A stretch of 64,000 nucleotides of DNA from Rariloculus sp965263005. GTDB lineage: Bacteria > Pseudomonadota > Gammaproteobacteria > Steroidobacterales > Rariloculaceae. The notes below the pieces were generated by a model, which was not told the DNA's origin, did not search any database, and saw only the letters and a list, made by a program, of their open reading frames with translations. This document shows positions 16,689-25,775 of this stretch, in pieces (positions within the stretch are counted from its first letter, which is position 1; each line of letters opens with the position of its first letter). Where the stretch lies: positions 3,596,001 to 3,660,000 of the forward strand of contig NZ_OZ253579.1 of the NCBI RefSeq assembly GCF_965263005.1, in the 5' to 3' direction. A program made the translations under genes and the position numbers.

Positions 16689-16834
16689 CTGGGGTCCTGA
16701 CCGCCAAATAGCTTCAATTTCAGCGCCTCCCGGCAAGGTTGCCTGCACGACGCAGCCCGGTCTGCGCCCCGTTGTCCTTACCGGCTCCCGTGTCGTTGGA
16801 CAGGACCGATACAGTTGACGCTGCTCGGGTGTTA

Positions 16835-16930
16835 TTTTTCCCGCCGCGTGACTCACTGGGGTATTGGTTTTCCTGCCGCATGACTCACATGGGTGGCACT
16901 TTTCCCGCCGCATGACTTAGCATGGACTCA
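16835..16930. repeat. Three tandem 32-bp imperfect repeats, possible IS end remnant
   Basis: Three units with an exact 32-bp period, each with the core TTTTCCCGCCGCATGACTCA or a close variant (anchor TGAC at 16849, 16881 and 16913). They abut the truncated Rieske gene. Multiple tandem terminal repeats of this type are known at the ends of IS21-family elements, but no transposase gene remains here, so that link is inference. Confidence 0.6.
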
Positions 16931-16965
16931 AGCGAGCAGGCGAGCTACAGACGAGTTCAAGCGAC

Positions 16966-17585
16966 ATGCGCTTTCACACGCTTCATTTCCCCGGACATCC
17001 CCAGGAGACGACCGAAAACGCGGTGGATATGGCCCATCTCCGACACGTGCACGGCTATGACAGCGTGCGCCAGGTGGGCGAAGTCACCATAGACATAGAC
17101 GGCGCATATATGCGCAGTTGCTTCGATTTAAAACCGGAATTGGCATTGGGGGGGCGATAAAGGCGACCTTTGCCGTTTCCGCAGTCACCCACGTCTTTGG
17201 ATTGGGTTATTCCCAAGTCGATTTCGAGGAGCGGACCATCGGCTACCGGGCGCGGCTATGGGTACTGTCGACGCCCGTTGACGGCACGTCGATCGAACTG
17301 ACGCTCGCGAGCCAGGTGGGGAATCTGCAGCGGCCCAAACGGGCCGTATTGGGCCTGCGGTTCCTGCCGGAGCGCGCGCGCCGCACGCTGATGAACCGAT
17401 TCGTTCTATGGAACGAGGCCAGGTACATCGAGGAGGACGTGCTCATCTGGCGGCGCAAGCGATACGTGTCCCGGCCGCTGCTCAGTCGTGCCGACCGAGA
17501 GATCCTCGCGTATCGCCGCTATTGCGAGCAGTTCTACACGGATCGTGGCCGTATGGACCGCCGGCCACTTGCCAACCAGGCCTGA
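16966..17585 (+). pseudogene. Rieske non-heme iron oxygenase, catalytic domain remnant
   Basis: Remnant of an oxygenase alpha subunit resembling cholesterol-desaturase/KshA-type enzymes. The first part contains HPQETTENAVDMAHLRHVHG, with the mononuclear iron motif N-x2-D-x2-H-x4-H. The Rieske cluster domain that should precede it is absent. A frameshift near 17130-17140 moves the frame: one frame ends at 17160, and the other continues as FKTGIGIGGAIKATF and VTHVFGLGYSQVDFEE to 17585. Loss of the electron-entry domain and the frameshift make it non-functional. Its left break lies at the 32-bp repeats, suggesting insertion or deletion there. Confidence 0.85.
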
Positions 17586-17899
17586 ATCGATCGCGAATCT
17601 GCGTCCGGTACTGTACGGGCGGCACGACTCCCTGCCGGAAAAAGCGACTCGCAGGGTGGCAACGATCGATGCACGAGTTTCAGTCGACGACAGGCATGAA
17701 TGCATTTATTTTATATTACTTACAATAGCTTACAATCATACCTACCACAAACCCCGGGACAGCGGTGAACAAGGCGGACAGTTCTTTTTGTTGCAAACAG
17801 ATACGCGGGCCAAGACTGGAAACGGTCCGTGATATCGGAAATAATGCAGCGATAGCGCCATCCGCAGTGGCCAGTACAAACAGTGGTGAATGGCAGGGG
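17586..17899. other. AT-rich intergenic region with spaced CTTACAAT repeats
   Basis: No gene seen. An AT-rich patch at 17700-17745 stands out from its GC-rich surroundings and holds two CTTACAAT copies (17719-17726 and 17729-17736) exactly 10 bp apart. It probably held the promoter or operator of the binding-protein gene that follows. Confidence 0.45.
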
Positions 17900-19163
17900 A
17901 TGTTTACCAGGCGGTCATTGATCGGCGGAGGCATAGTCGGCGGGCTGACATGGCCTTGGTTTCGATCCATAGCGGAAACGCCGGGCGCAGGCGTTACCGA
18001 CAGCGAAATAATTCTTGGCATGTCCGCGCCATTCTCCGGCCCGTCCAGGGGGCTCGGAATCGAGTAGTACCGGGGTGCCTGGGCGTATTTTGAACACGTC
18101 AACCGCGCTGGCGGGATTTCGGGCCGCCGCATAACGCTCAAGCTCTACGACGACGGCTACCAGCCGGACGCATCGGTCAACAACACCATGAAGCTGATGC
18201 TGGAAGATCAGGTCTTCGCGCTGTTCGGTTATGTGGGCACGCCGACGGTGACCCGTATTCTGCCCATCCTGAAGAAATTCCAGGATCAGGACGTCTTTCT
18301 GTTTTTCCCCTTCACTGGCGCGCAGCCCCAGCGGGAGCCTCCCTACGGGGACTTCGCATTCAATTTGCGTGCGTCCTAATCTTCAGGAAACGGCGGGCCT
18401 GGTGGAGAATTTCGTGCAGACCGGGAAGCGCCGAATTGCCGTGTTCTACCAGGCGGATGCGTACGGACGCAGTGGCTGGGCCGGCGTGAGAGCCGAGCTT
18501 GCACGGCACGGCGAGCGGATCGCCGGGGAAGCCACGTACCGGCGCGGCGCACAATTCACCGGCACGATGCGCGCTCAGGTTGAAATACTCCAGGCGGCGG
18601 AGCCCGAAGCGGTCGTTTGCATCGGCGCCTATGCAGCTTGTGCCGCCTTCGCCAGGGACGCCGTAGATCTGGGATTGCGCGTACCCATCGCGAACCTGTC
18701 CTTTGTCGGCAGCGAGAGCCTGTTGGGTCTGCTGACCGAGGACCTCGAGAGGGAGGATGCCGAACGCTATACGCGCCTGCTCGTCAATTCCCAGGTTGTG
18801 CCCAGTTACGAGGACACCTCCATTTCGGCGGTCAGGGAGTACCGGAACTTCATGGAGCGCTACGATCCCCAGGTTCCCGATGAATTGGTCAACGAACCCT
18901 ATACCCCTTTTGACCACAGCTTTGTCAGCCTCGAGGGATTTCTCGACGCCAAGCTCATGGTGGAGATTTTGCGCCGGCTTGGCGACGAGCCGTCACGCAG
19001 CGATCTGGAGCGCGCGGTTCTGACGCTGCGGGAGTTCGAACTTGGCCTCGGTGAACCCGTTTCATTCGCCGAGGACCGCCGCCAGGGACTGCAGCAGGTC
19101 TACTACACGGTGGTCGACGGGCGATTCGTCACGTTGAACGATTGGGAAGGGAGATTTTCCTGA
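17900..19163 (+). pseudogene. Branched-chain-type ABC substrate-binding protein, broken
   Basis: A Peripla_BP_6 receptor reading MFTRRSLIGGG (Tat-like signal), then ILGMSAPFSGPSRGLGIE. It is interrupted by an in-frame TAG at 18065 and resumes in the same frame with GAWAYFEHVNRAGGISGRRI and FALFGYVGTPTVTRILPIL. A second lesion near 18370-18380 shifts the frame, after which the C-terminal half (QETAGLVENFV to the end at 19163) is intact. One nonsense and one frameshift mutation suggest recent decay. It is coupled (TGATG) to a HAMP sensor, a pairing seen in periplasmic-binding-protein signalling units. Confidence 0.85.
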
Positions 19164-19906
19164 TGCAAGTGATAAAGGTGCGAAAACTCTTTCAAAGGAC
19201 CTTGTTTGGCGTTTTCGCACTGTTCGGCTTCATCGGTCTTTCCACCTCCATTCTGCTCATCGATACGGTCAACTCCTACCTGTCAGAAGAATACGAAACC
19301 AATAGCCTGGGGATTGCCCAGAGCATTGCCGATGCCAGCGTGGATATATTGCTCAATCGGGATCTCGCGGCGTTGCAGTCGCTCATCGATCAGTTTGTCG
19401 AGATTCAGGGCATAAACTACGTATACATCCGGGACCAGACCGGCGACTTTCTCGCCCACACCTTCGTGCCGGGTATCCCCGAACAGATTCTCAACTCGGA
19501 CCCGGCGGACACCACCACGGTGGAACGTCAGTTAGCGGGCATGGGGGAATTCGTGGAAGTCAGCCGGCCGATCCTGGCGGGCGTCGCCGGTGCCGTCCAT
19601 GTCGGCATGGATACCGGGATCATCGCGCTGCAGGTCCAACGGGCCATCGGCCGGCAGGTCTACCTCATCTCCATCGTCTTCGTCGTCGGGGTTGTTGCAG
19701 CGCTCTGGTTGGTCAATCTGGCGGCCAGACCGATCGGTGACGTGCTTACGTACGCTGTAGCACTCGCGAGAGGCGAGGAGGCACAAGCCGCACCCGTCGA
19801 GCGCGTCCTTGGCCGCAAGGACGAGGCCGGTCAACTCGCCCGCCTGTTCCTGCACTTTTCCAGAACACACACGCCATCGACGCCGACCGGCGATGGCACC
19901 GCGTGA
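19163..19906 (+). CDS. Membrane sensor with HAMP domain, probably truncated before its output domain
   Basis: A 247-residue protein starting MQVIKVRKLFQRT, with a first membrane helix (about 12-36), a periplasmic sensory domain of about 140 residues, a second helix (VYLISIVFVVGVVAALWLV) and a HAMP segment (AARPIGDVLTYAVALARGEE). It then ends in a short Thr/Pro tail with no kinase, GGDEF or methyl-accepting domain. Family relatives continue into an output domain, so this is likely a 3' truncation. It overlaps the stop of the broken binding-protein gene by one base. It may be non-functional. Confidence 0.7.
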   Translation: MQVIKVRKLFQRTLFGVFALFGFIGLSTSILLIDTVNSYLSEEYETNSLGIAQSIADASVDILLNRDLAALQSLIDQFVEIQGINYVYIRDQTGDFLAHTFVPGIPEQILNSDPADTTTVERQLAGMGEFVEVSRPILAGVAGAVHVGMDTGIIALQVQRAIGRQVYLISIVFVVGVVAALWLVNLAARPIGDVLTYAVALARGEEAQAAPVERVLGRKDEAGQLARLFLHFSRTHTPSTPTGDGTA

Positions 19907-19927
19907 CCGATTTCTCTGAGCGCGACC

Positions 19928-21244
19928 ATGCCTGAAAGACGTCCTGTTCCTCGCATGGGCGTTCTGGTGTCGTGTGTGACGCTGCAGATCTGTTTCGGCA
20001 CCGTGTACGCCTGGAGTTTCTTTCAGACGATGCTGGTGAGGCAACTCGGCTGGACATTTATCGAAACCGCGTTGGCGTTCAGCCTGGCGATTTTCTCCCT
20101 CGGCGTGGCGGCAGCCTGGGCGGGGACGGCATTACCCAGGCTCGGTCCCCGCAAGCTTGCGCTCACCGGAAGCATCATGTTCTGCGCGGGGTATGTGATT
20201 GCCAGTCTGGCCCTGGCCACGGAACAGATGTTGCTGTTCTATGTCGGCTACGGCGTGATCGGCGGTGCGGGTATCGGACTGGGATACGTCACGCCTGTAG
20301 CGACGGTAGCCAAGTGGTTTCCGGATCGGAAGGGGCTTGCCACGGGAACCGTGGTCATGGGATTCGGCATTGGTGCGCTGCTGCTGAGCAAACTGCTGGC
20401 GCCCGTTCTCGTGGTCTATAGCGAGGGCGATCTGCCGACGGTGTTTCTGGGATTGGGGATCGTTTTCGCCGCTATCCTGATACCTGCAAGCTTGCTTTTG
20501 TCGAATCCGGCGCACGAGCCCGCCGCTTCGGGCGCCGCGGCAGCGAACGCGCACGAGGTAGACAATGCGGACGCCCCGACGCGCGAATTCCTGATGTCGT
20601 CGGAGTTCGCCTGCATGTGGGTTGTATTCTTCTGCAACATCGCGGCAGGGATTTCGGTGATCAGCTTTCAATCATCGCTGCTGCAGGATGTCTGGGGACT
20701 GGCGGATCCCTTCCTGGAGCCGGAAACCCTGGCGGCGTACGGCGCCACACTGATTGCCGTGAGTTCGGTGTGTAACGGCGTCGGCCGTCTGTTCTGGGGC
20801 CTGCTGTCCGACCGCCTGGGCCGGGTTCGCGTGTTTCGCATTCTCCTGGGTAGTCAGTTGGTCGTCTTCGGCGTGCTGATGACCGAGCAGAACCCCTGGG
20901 TATTCTCGGCATTGGTCTGCTATGTTCTGCTGTGCTTCGGTGGCGGGTTCGCCACGATGCCGTCATTCATCGTGGAAGTCTTTGGCAACCGGCGCATGTC
21001 CTCGATCTACGGCGCAATTCTCACCGCCTGGGCCGCGGCCGGAATTACCGGACCCATGTATGTCGGATACCTGAAGGACCAGTATCCGGATCGGGCGGTG
21101 ACGTACTGCTTCCTTATCGGCGTTGTGATGCTGGGAGTGGGCTATGTATTCACCTACCTGTTGAATGACGACCGGATCCTGCTGAGACGCCCGACAGTGG
21201 AGGGTACGCTGCGGTATTTCAATATACCCCCGCCGCGGGCGTGA
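19928..21244 (+). CDS. MFS transporter, OFA (oxalate/formate antiporter) family
   Basis: A 438-residue major facilitator with 12 predicted helices. N-terminal LQICFGTVYAWSFF and GGAGIGLGYVTPVATVAKWF with DRKGLATG are hallmarks of the OFA family. A central loop (about 195-215) is rich in Ala/Glu/Asp. It appears intact, unlike its neighbours. A C-terminal FGGGFATMPSFIVEVFG is also typical. Carboxylate exchange is likely; the substrate is not deducible. No oxalate or formate metabolism genes lie nearby. Confidence 0.9.
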   Translation: MPERRPVPRMGVLVSCVTLQICFGTVYAWSFFQTMLVRQLGWTFIETALAFSLAIFSLGVAAAWAGTALPRLGPRKLALTGSIMFCAGYVIASLALATEQMLLFYVGYGVIGGAGIGLGYVTPVATVAKWFPDRKGLATGTVVMGFGIGALLLSKLLAPVLVVYSEGDLPTVFLGLGIVFAAILIPASLLLSNPAHEPAASGAAAANAHEVDNADAPTREFLMSSEFACMWVVFFCNIAAGISVISFQSSLLQDVWGLADPFLEPETLAAYGATLIAVSSVCNGVGRLFWGLLSDRLGRVRVFRILLGSQLVVFGVLMTEQNPWVFSALVCYVLLCFGGGFATMPSFIVEVFGNRRMSSIYGAILTAWAAAGITGPMYVGYLKDQYPDRAVTYCFLIGVVMLGVGYVFTYLLNDDRILLRRPTVEGTLRYFNIPPPRA

Positions 21245-21306
21245 CGGGAAAGGTCTCATTGGACAACACCCCAATTCTCCCGAAATTGGGCAAGTGACAA
21301 CATCTG

Positions 21307-22059
21307 GTGCCGGTGAGCTCTAATCGCAAATCCGTGCATGCAGCCGAAAGAACGCGACTATACGCCATAGTCTCAGCGCTGTTCCCGGCCCTCGCCGGTG
21401 GTCTTCTCGCGGCTTGCTCCATAGCGCCGACCTCAGCGGTTACCGAACGGGTAACGGCGCTTTCCGAGGACTTCCCGGGAGCTATCGGTGCCGGCGAATA
21501 CCAGCCGCTGGAGTGGTGGAAGTCATTCGACGACCCTGTACTCGATCAGGTCGTCGAAGCGGTCCTCGATTCCAACTTCGATCTCGCGGTGGCAGTCGCC
21601 CGGGTGGAGCAGGCGCGGACGCGGGCGCGCATCGCCAATGCGGCCGCCCTGGTACCGGCGGTTCAGCCGTCCGTTGGCGGCATCGATTTCGATACGCCCG
21701 CCAATGCAGGTATCGGTGCACAACTGGATGAACTGGGCCTGGACGCCGATTCGTTCGGCGACTTCGGTTTCGCCTTGCCTGACCGGCTCGGCCTGACTAC
21801 CTATTCCGTCGGCGCGGAGTTCGCGTATGAACTGGACTTCTGGGGCCGCGACAGCAACACGGCGCGAGCCGCCGGCGCGGAGCGCCTGGCGTCGGAGTCG
21901 GACTTTCAGGCCGCCCTGATTGGCGTGCTGGCCGAAACCGTGCGGACGTACCTGGAGATTGCCGACCTTCGCCGTCAACGCATGCTCACCGGCAAGATGA
22001 TCGGGATTACCGAGGAACAGGAACATCTGACCACGACTCGCTACGACCGTGGGCTAGGA
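21307..22059 (+). pseudogene. NodT-type RND efflux outer membrane lipoprotein, 3' truncated
   Basis: Encodes the N-terminal half of an outer membrane factor: lipobox LLAAC near residue 37, then WWKSFDDPVLDQVVEAVLDS, DLAVAVARVEQARTRA and YELDFWGRDSNTARAA. Family proteins run to about 460-490 residues; this one stops being homologous near residue 250 at TTTRYDRG, exactly where element copy 4 begins. The frame then reads through the element and into the antisense strand of the porin gene, so it makes a nonsense tail. The start is a GTG at 21307. RND pump genes are not adjacent. Confidence 0.88.
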
Positions 22060-22219
22060 GCCCGTGGCAAGAGTCCCGCGTCGCACCGAGACCGGCGAGG
22101 CGCCCGGCCGGCAAGGCGCGAGGAGGGAGAATATCGGGCATATTCGACCGACGAGCAACGTAGACGGCCGGGATGCATCGCCGGTCGAATGCAGCGGGAC
22201 TTTTGCCACGGGGTGCTAG
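22054..22219. repeat. Palindromic CTAG element, copy 4 (166 bp)
   Basis: Full-length copy with CTAG at both ends (22054-22057 and 22216-22219). The right-hand TAG (minus strand) is the porin stop codon; the left end truncates the NodT-type gene. Ends and arms belong to the same subfamily as copies 2 and 3. Since the left flank is the middle of a gene and the right flank the exact end of another, recombination between two element copies probably joined them. Confidence 0.92.
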
Positions 22220-23421
22220 AGGCCGTAGCTGACGATGAACCACGCCTTGGTAGTATCCGTCGCGAACCCGTCCGTATCGTACCTTGCGATCTTGAACTCC
22301 AGCCCGACCCGGTTCGGCAGCGTATAGGTCAGGTCGAAACCGAGTTCCGACCCGTAGCTCATGCTACCTGCGTCTGCGCTGAAATCATGATAGACGCCCG
22401 TGAGTCTGGCGCCGCCGATGTTGCCTGACACGCTGAACCAGGCGTCCCGGACACCATCCGGCGGCGCGATTAGAAACTTGTCGGTCCATCCCTGGTATCG
22501 GTGCAGTGTAGCGGTCGGTGTTCGGAACGCGGTACGGCCGTCGTCGCTGCCGAGCACGTCATACCCCGCGGTCAGGGTTCCTCTTCCCACCTGGAATGCG
22601 CCTTGAACCGAGAAGTGCGACGCGTCGTAAGTCATTGGGTTGTCCGCCCAGTCCGACTGTTTGGCGTAGGTCGCATCCACGGCCACAACGTCGAATGCGC
22701 CGCGGTAGGACGCCCCGTAGGTGGCATTGGAATTGGGTGGCCCGTTGTCGTTGCTTAAGTCGAGCAGGTAGGCAAATGCGGCGATTTCCTGGCCGGGCGC
22801 CGGCTGCATCGAGCCGCGCAGGAAATGCGAATCGCCGAACCAGTCGCCCGGCTGCAGACCATCGCCCGGACCAAAGATGCGGTTGACGTTGTTAACGTAC
22901 GTGTAGTCGAGAAGCGCGCTGCCCCGGGACAATTGCACCCGCAAGCCGTCATAGGTCTGTTCGTTCTGCCGAAATGCGACGCCGCCGACGAATCGCTGGT
23001 TTCCCAGATTGATTCGCTGACGCCCCGCCGTGACGGTGACACCCTCCCCCACGTACTTCAGGAACGCCTGGTTGAGATCGCCGCCTTCAGGATCGGCGAC
23101 CACCGGGAAACGCGTCTTGCCGTTGGTGGTGGAGTTGAAGTCTTCAATACCGGCCACCAGTATGTAGTCGGCCTCCAGACCGAAACTGAGAGCATTGTCC
23201 TCGGCTGAATTCCAGCTCCAGCGTCCGAGCGCCGTCGATGCGAGCGCCTGCTCGTCGAACCCGCCCTGGTCAACATGCTCAAGCCGATACCGAACACGGA
23301 ATGAGGTCGAACCATTTCTGATTGCCTCACGCAGCCCCACCGCATTCGACCCGGTTTGTGCAACGGCTGCTGGAATGCTCAGGGCCGCAATCACGGCGAT
23401 CCAGGAAATTCGTTGGCTCAT
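22216..23421 (-). CDS. Outer membrane porin, alginate-export-like beta-barrel
   Basis: A 401-residue beta-barrel protein. Signal peptide: MSQRISWIAVIAALSIPAAV ending AVA-QT. The N-terminal FRVRYRLEHVDQGGF, the AGRQRINLGNQRFVGGVAFR segment and the last strand WFIVSYGL fit the alginate export/OprD-like superfamily of porins. The start at 23421 (ATG) is preferred; a GTG five codons earlier is possible. The TAG stop is the end of element copy 4. It likely passes small anionic compounds; substrate unknown. Confidence 0.82.
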   Translation of the reverse strand: MSQRISWIAVIAALSIPAAVAQTGSNAVGLREAIRNGSTSFRVRYRLEHVDQGGFDEQALASTALGRWSWNSAEDNALSFGLEADYILVAGIEDFNSTTNGKTRFPVVADPEGGDLNQAFLKYVGEGVTVTAGRQRINLGNQRFVGGVAFRQNEQTYDGLRVQLSRGSALLDYTYVNNVNRIFGPGDGLQPGDWFGDSHFLRGSMQPAPGQEIAAFAYLLDLSNDNGPPNSNATYGASYRGAFDVVAVDATYAKQSDWADNPMTYDASHFSVQGAFQVGRGTLTAGYDVLGSDDGRTAFRTPTATLHRYQGWTDKFLIAPPDGVRDAWFSVSGNIGGARLTGVYHDFSADAGSMSYGSELGFDLTYTLPNRVGLEFKIARYDTDGFATDTTKAWFIVSYGL

Positions 23422-23561
23422 CGGATAACAGTTCACGTGGCAGCGCGTTCAAAGCGCGTCATTATGCAACAAATCGCCCGCTCGTAAGCTTCCCCTGATG
23501 TGACACAGTCTGACGTTGGAGTGTCCTGGCACGAAAACGGTGCGAGGAACGTCCAAGCAGG

Positions 23562-23822
23562 TGTAGTCAATTCACACGGATAGAAATCGTCTCGATTCTG
23601 AACGAGGCTGGTGCCGGGTTGAAGGTCAAGGAGGTCTACCGCCGTCACGATATCAGCGCTGCGATTTACTTTGACTGGAGATCGAGATACGGCGGGATGA
23701 GCGCTCAGGCATTGCACCGACTGAAGGAACTTGAAGGCGATCTCTCGCAGTGCGGGCAGACCCCTGCGGAGTCAGCTCGTGAGAACTCCGCACTGAAGGC
23801 GTTGACTGAACCGAAGACGTGA
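23562..23822 (+). pseudogene. IS3-family transposase OrfA remnant
   Basis: A fragment with the IS3 OrfA helix-turn-helix: QFTRIEIVSILNEAGAG, then VKEVYRRHDISAAIYFDWRS and YGGMSAQALHRLKELE, followed by ENSALKAL. There is no proper start codon, conserved positions are degraded, and the OrfB (DDE) part is absent. It marks the right side of the decayed accessory island. Confidence 0.8.
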
Positions 23823-23959
23823 GGCCACCGGCACAGCGCGAAACGGCGCGCTGCCTTGTAGCGGCGCGTTCAGCCCACTGTGAATGGGATTCTACTGGGG
23901 GGAGAGGATACTAGCGACGGTCGGGCCGGAGAATCTACTCCGCACCCTGCGCCGCGCGA

Positions 23960-24244
23960 TCACTTCTCCAGGGCCTCCTGCAGCACTCTCTCCAGACGCT
24001 GGTTGGTGGCATCGATTTCTGCCGCTAGCGCGTCGAGCCGGCTCTCGATTTCGCTGGTATCGACATCGCAGTCGCACTCCGCCGCCTGCCGGTCCGCAGA
24101 TTCGAGCGACGATACGCGCTCGACCAGATTGTCCAGATCGTTACGGTCGTTGGTTCGATCGAAACGAGTCGGCGCACACGCAACAAGAGCCAGGCCGCAA
24201 ATAATGAGGATCGGCCCACCCACAACGCTCTTCAGATTTTTCAC
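23960..24244 (-). CDS. Small lipoprotein with coiled-coil
   Basis: A 94-residue putative lipoprotein. The GTG start at 24244 is preceded by GAGGAA and gives KNLKSVVGGPILIICGLA, then the lipobox LVAC. The mature part has LDNLVERVSSLES, a CDCD cysteine pair and a second heptad region (ESRLDALAAEIDATNQRLER), so a short coiled coil like Lpp-type lipoproteins. On the minus strand a TATAAT sits about 60 bases upstream of the start (24306-24311). Function unknown. Confidence 0.6.
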   Translation of the reverse strand: MKNLKSVVGGPILIICGLALVACAPTRFDRTNDRNDLDNLVERVSSLESADRQAAECDCDVDTSEIESRLDALAAEIDATNQRLERVLQEALEK

Positions 24245-24383
24245 AGTACTTGTTCCTCGGTTACCACTGATACAGCTTGGGCGCAAGCAACGACCCGCCC
24301 CAAGTATTATATCGCGATTTCAACGATTCGCCCCCCCTTCGAATCCCTGAATCGCCCTTATCCGGGGATCGGGAATCGATCGT

Positions 24384-25694
24384 CTATTCAGCCCATCGTC
24401 CTTGCAACAATGCTCTATCTACTTCGGCGCCGCGCAGATAGACGCTCTCGATCCGGCGCGTGTTGTTGATATTCTCAAGCGGATTGGCGTCGAGCACGAT
24501 GAAGTCGGCGCTCTTGCCCTCGGCCACGACGCCGAGATCGTCGAGCCCGACGATCTCCGCCGCCGCGCTCGTCGCCGCGGCGATGACTTCGGCGGGTGTC
24601 AGGCCAGCCGCGACCATGTCGGCCATCTCCTCGTGCGCGTCCCAGCCCGCGCCGTCGCCGTCGGTGCCGAGAACGATCCGGACGCCGGCAGCCTGCATGC
24701 GTGTCAGGTTTCCGGCCTGCAGCCGGTAGCTCTGAGACGGGACCGGACCCGTTCTGTTCGAAAACTGCTCGCGCATGCTTTCGACCGCGGACTCGGGAAG
24801 CGTCTGGGCGCGGAAGGGCAAATCGCGTTCGGTGAGGTAGCCGCTGGCCGGCAGGTTCGGCATGAGGAAGACGTCAGGCCGCTCGGCGAGCAGACTCAGG
24901 ATCTCACGGTCGACGGGGACATCGCGCACGCCATGCGCGAAACCGTCGAGCCCCGCGCGAAGCAACTCCTTGGCGTCCTCGAGGTAGAAGATATGGGCCG
25001 CGACGCGCAGCCCCTGCGCGTGCGCCTCATCGATTGCGGCCCTGTAGAGCGGCGGGGTCAGCTTCTCGACCGTACCGTTTCTGTCATCGACCCAGATCTT
25101 GACGATATCGACGCCGGCGGAGGCAAGCTCCTGCACGGCAGCCCTGGCTTCGGCTTCCGTCGTGACGCCATAGGGGACGTCCCGCCGGTCCGCGGCGCCT
25201 GGACCGGCATTCGGCATCGCGATGCCGGCGCCGGCCATCCTGAACAACGCGGCTCCGGGGATCGTCTCCCCGCGCAAGCTGGCAGGCGCCTCGCCGCGGT
25301 CGATCCCCATGCTGAGCGCGGCCGCGACGCCGTAGTAGGCCATGCGCTCCAGATGCTCGACGATATTCTCGCGCGAGTAGTTCTCGGGCGTGTCGGTCAT
25401 GGCTCCGACGTCGGCGTAGCCGAGGTGGACGTGGCTGTCGACGATCCCGGGCATGACGGTCTTGCCGCTCAGATCCACGCGCGCCGCGCCGAAGGGCGCT
25501 CGCACCTCGCCTGCGGCACCGACGCTTGTGAACCGGCCGTCCTCGACGAGGAAAGCCGAGTTTTCGATCGGTTCAGTGCCGTCACCGGCGATGAGCCGGG
25601 CGCCTTCGTAAAGGACAGCCGAGCCCGGGCCGTCGCCCGGCGAGCACGCTGCAATCCATGGCAGGAAACACAGTAACAGTCTCGCAGCTCTCAT
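24384..25694 (-). CDS. Amidohydrolase family lipoprotein
   Basis: A 436-residue metal-dependent hydrolase of the imidazolonepropionase-like group, exported as a lipoprotein (WIAAC at residues 13-17). Metal motifs: VDSHVHLG, a His in RVAAHIFYLE, a His in DGFAHGV and the Asp in VLGTDGDG. A C-terminal composite strand KSADFIVLDANPLENI closes the fold. The start has GAGGAGG upstream. It follows a secreted protein gene on the same strand, separated by 81 bp with a hairpin. Likely a periplasmic cyclic amide or dipeptide hydrolase; substrate not deducible. Confidence 0.88.
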   Translation of the reverse strand: MRAARLLLCFLPWIAACSPGDGPGSAVLYEGARLIAGDGTEPIENSAFLVEDGRFTSVGAAGEVRAPFGAARVDLSGKTVMPGIVDSHVHLGYADVGAMTDTPENYSRENIVEHLERMAYYGVAAALSMGIDRGEAPASLRGETIPGAALFRMAGAGIAMPNAGPGAADRRDVPYGVTTEAEARAAVQELASAGVDIVKIWVDDRNGTVEKLTPPLYRAAIDEAHAQGLRVAAHIFYLEDAKELLRAGLDGFAHGVRDVPVDREILSLLAERPDVFLMPNLPASGYLTERDLPFRAQTLPESAVESMREQFSNRTGPVPSQSYRLQAGNLTRMQAAGVRIVLGTDGDGAGWDAHEEMADMVAAGLTPAEVIAAATSAAAEIVGLDDLGVVAEGKSADFIVLDANPLENINNTRRIESVYLRGAEVDRALLQGRWAE

Positions 25695-25737
25695 CGCGGC
25701 CTCCTCGACGGCACGGTCTCTGCTTCTTCGAAATGAC

Positions 25738-25756
25738 GGCCGGCACCTTGCCGGCC
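25738..25756 (-). terminator. Short GC-rich stem-loop between two minus-strand genes
   Basis: GGCCGGCA and TGCCGGCC pair around a 3-base loop, 19-37 bases past the stop of the upstream gene (25776). No T-run follows, so termination is uncertain. Confidence 0.35.
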
Positions 25757-25775
25757 GGGGCTGAGTCCGCTTGCG

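Noticed and set aside
16835..16930. Three regular repeats taken as a small CRISPR array
   Set aside because: The repeats are contiguous imperfect copies without spacers, and no cas genes are present.
22060..22428. C-terminal continuation of the NodT-type protein
   Set aside because: The frame runs through the repeat and the antisense strand of the porin, so it is not real homologous sequence.
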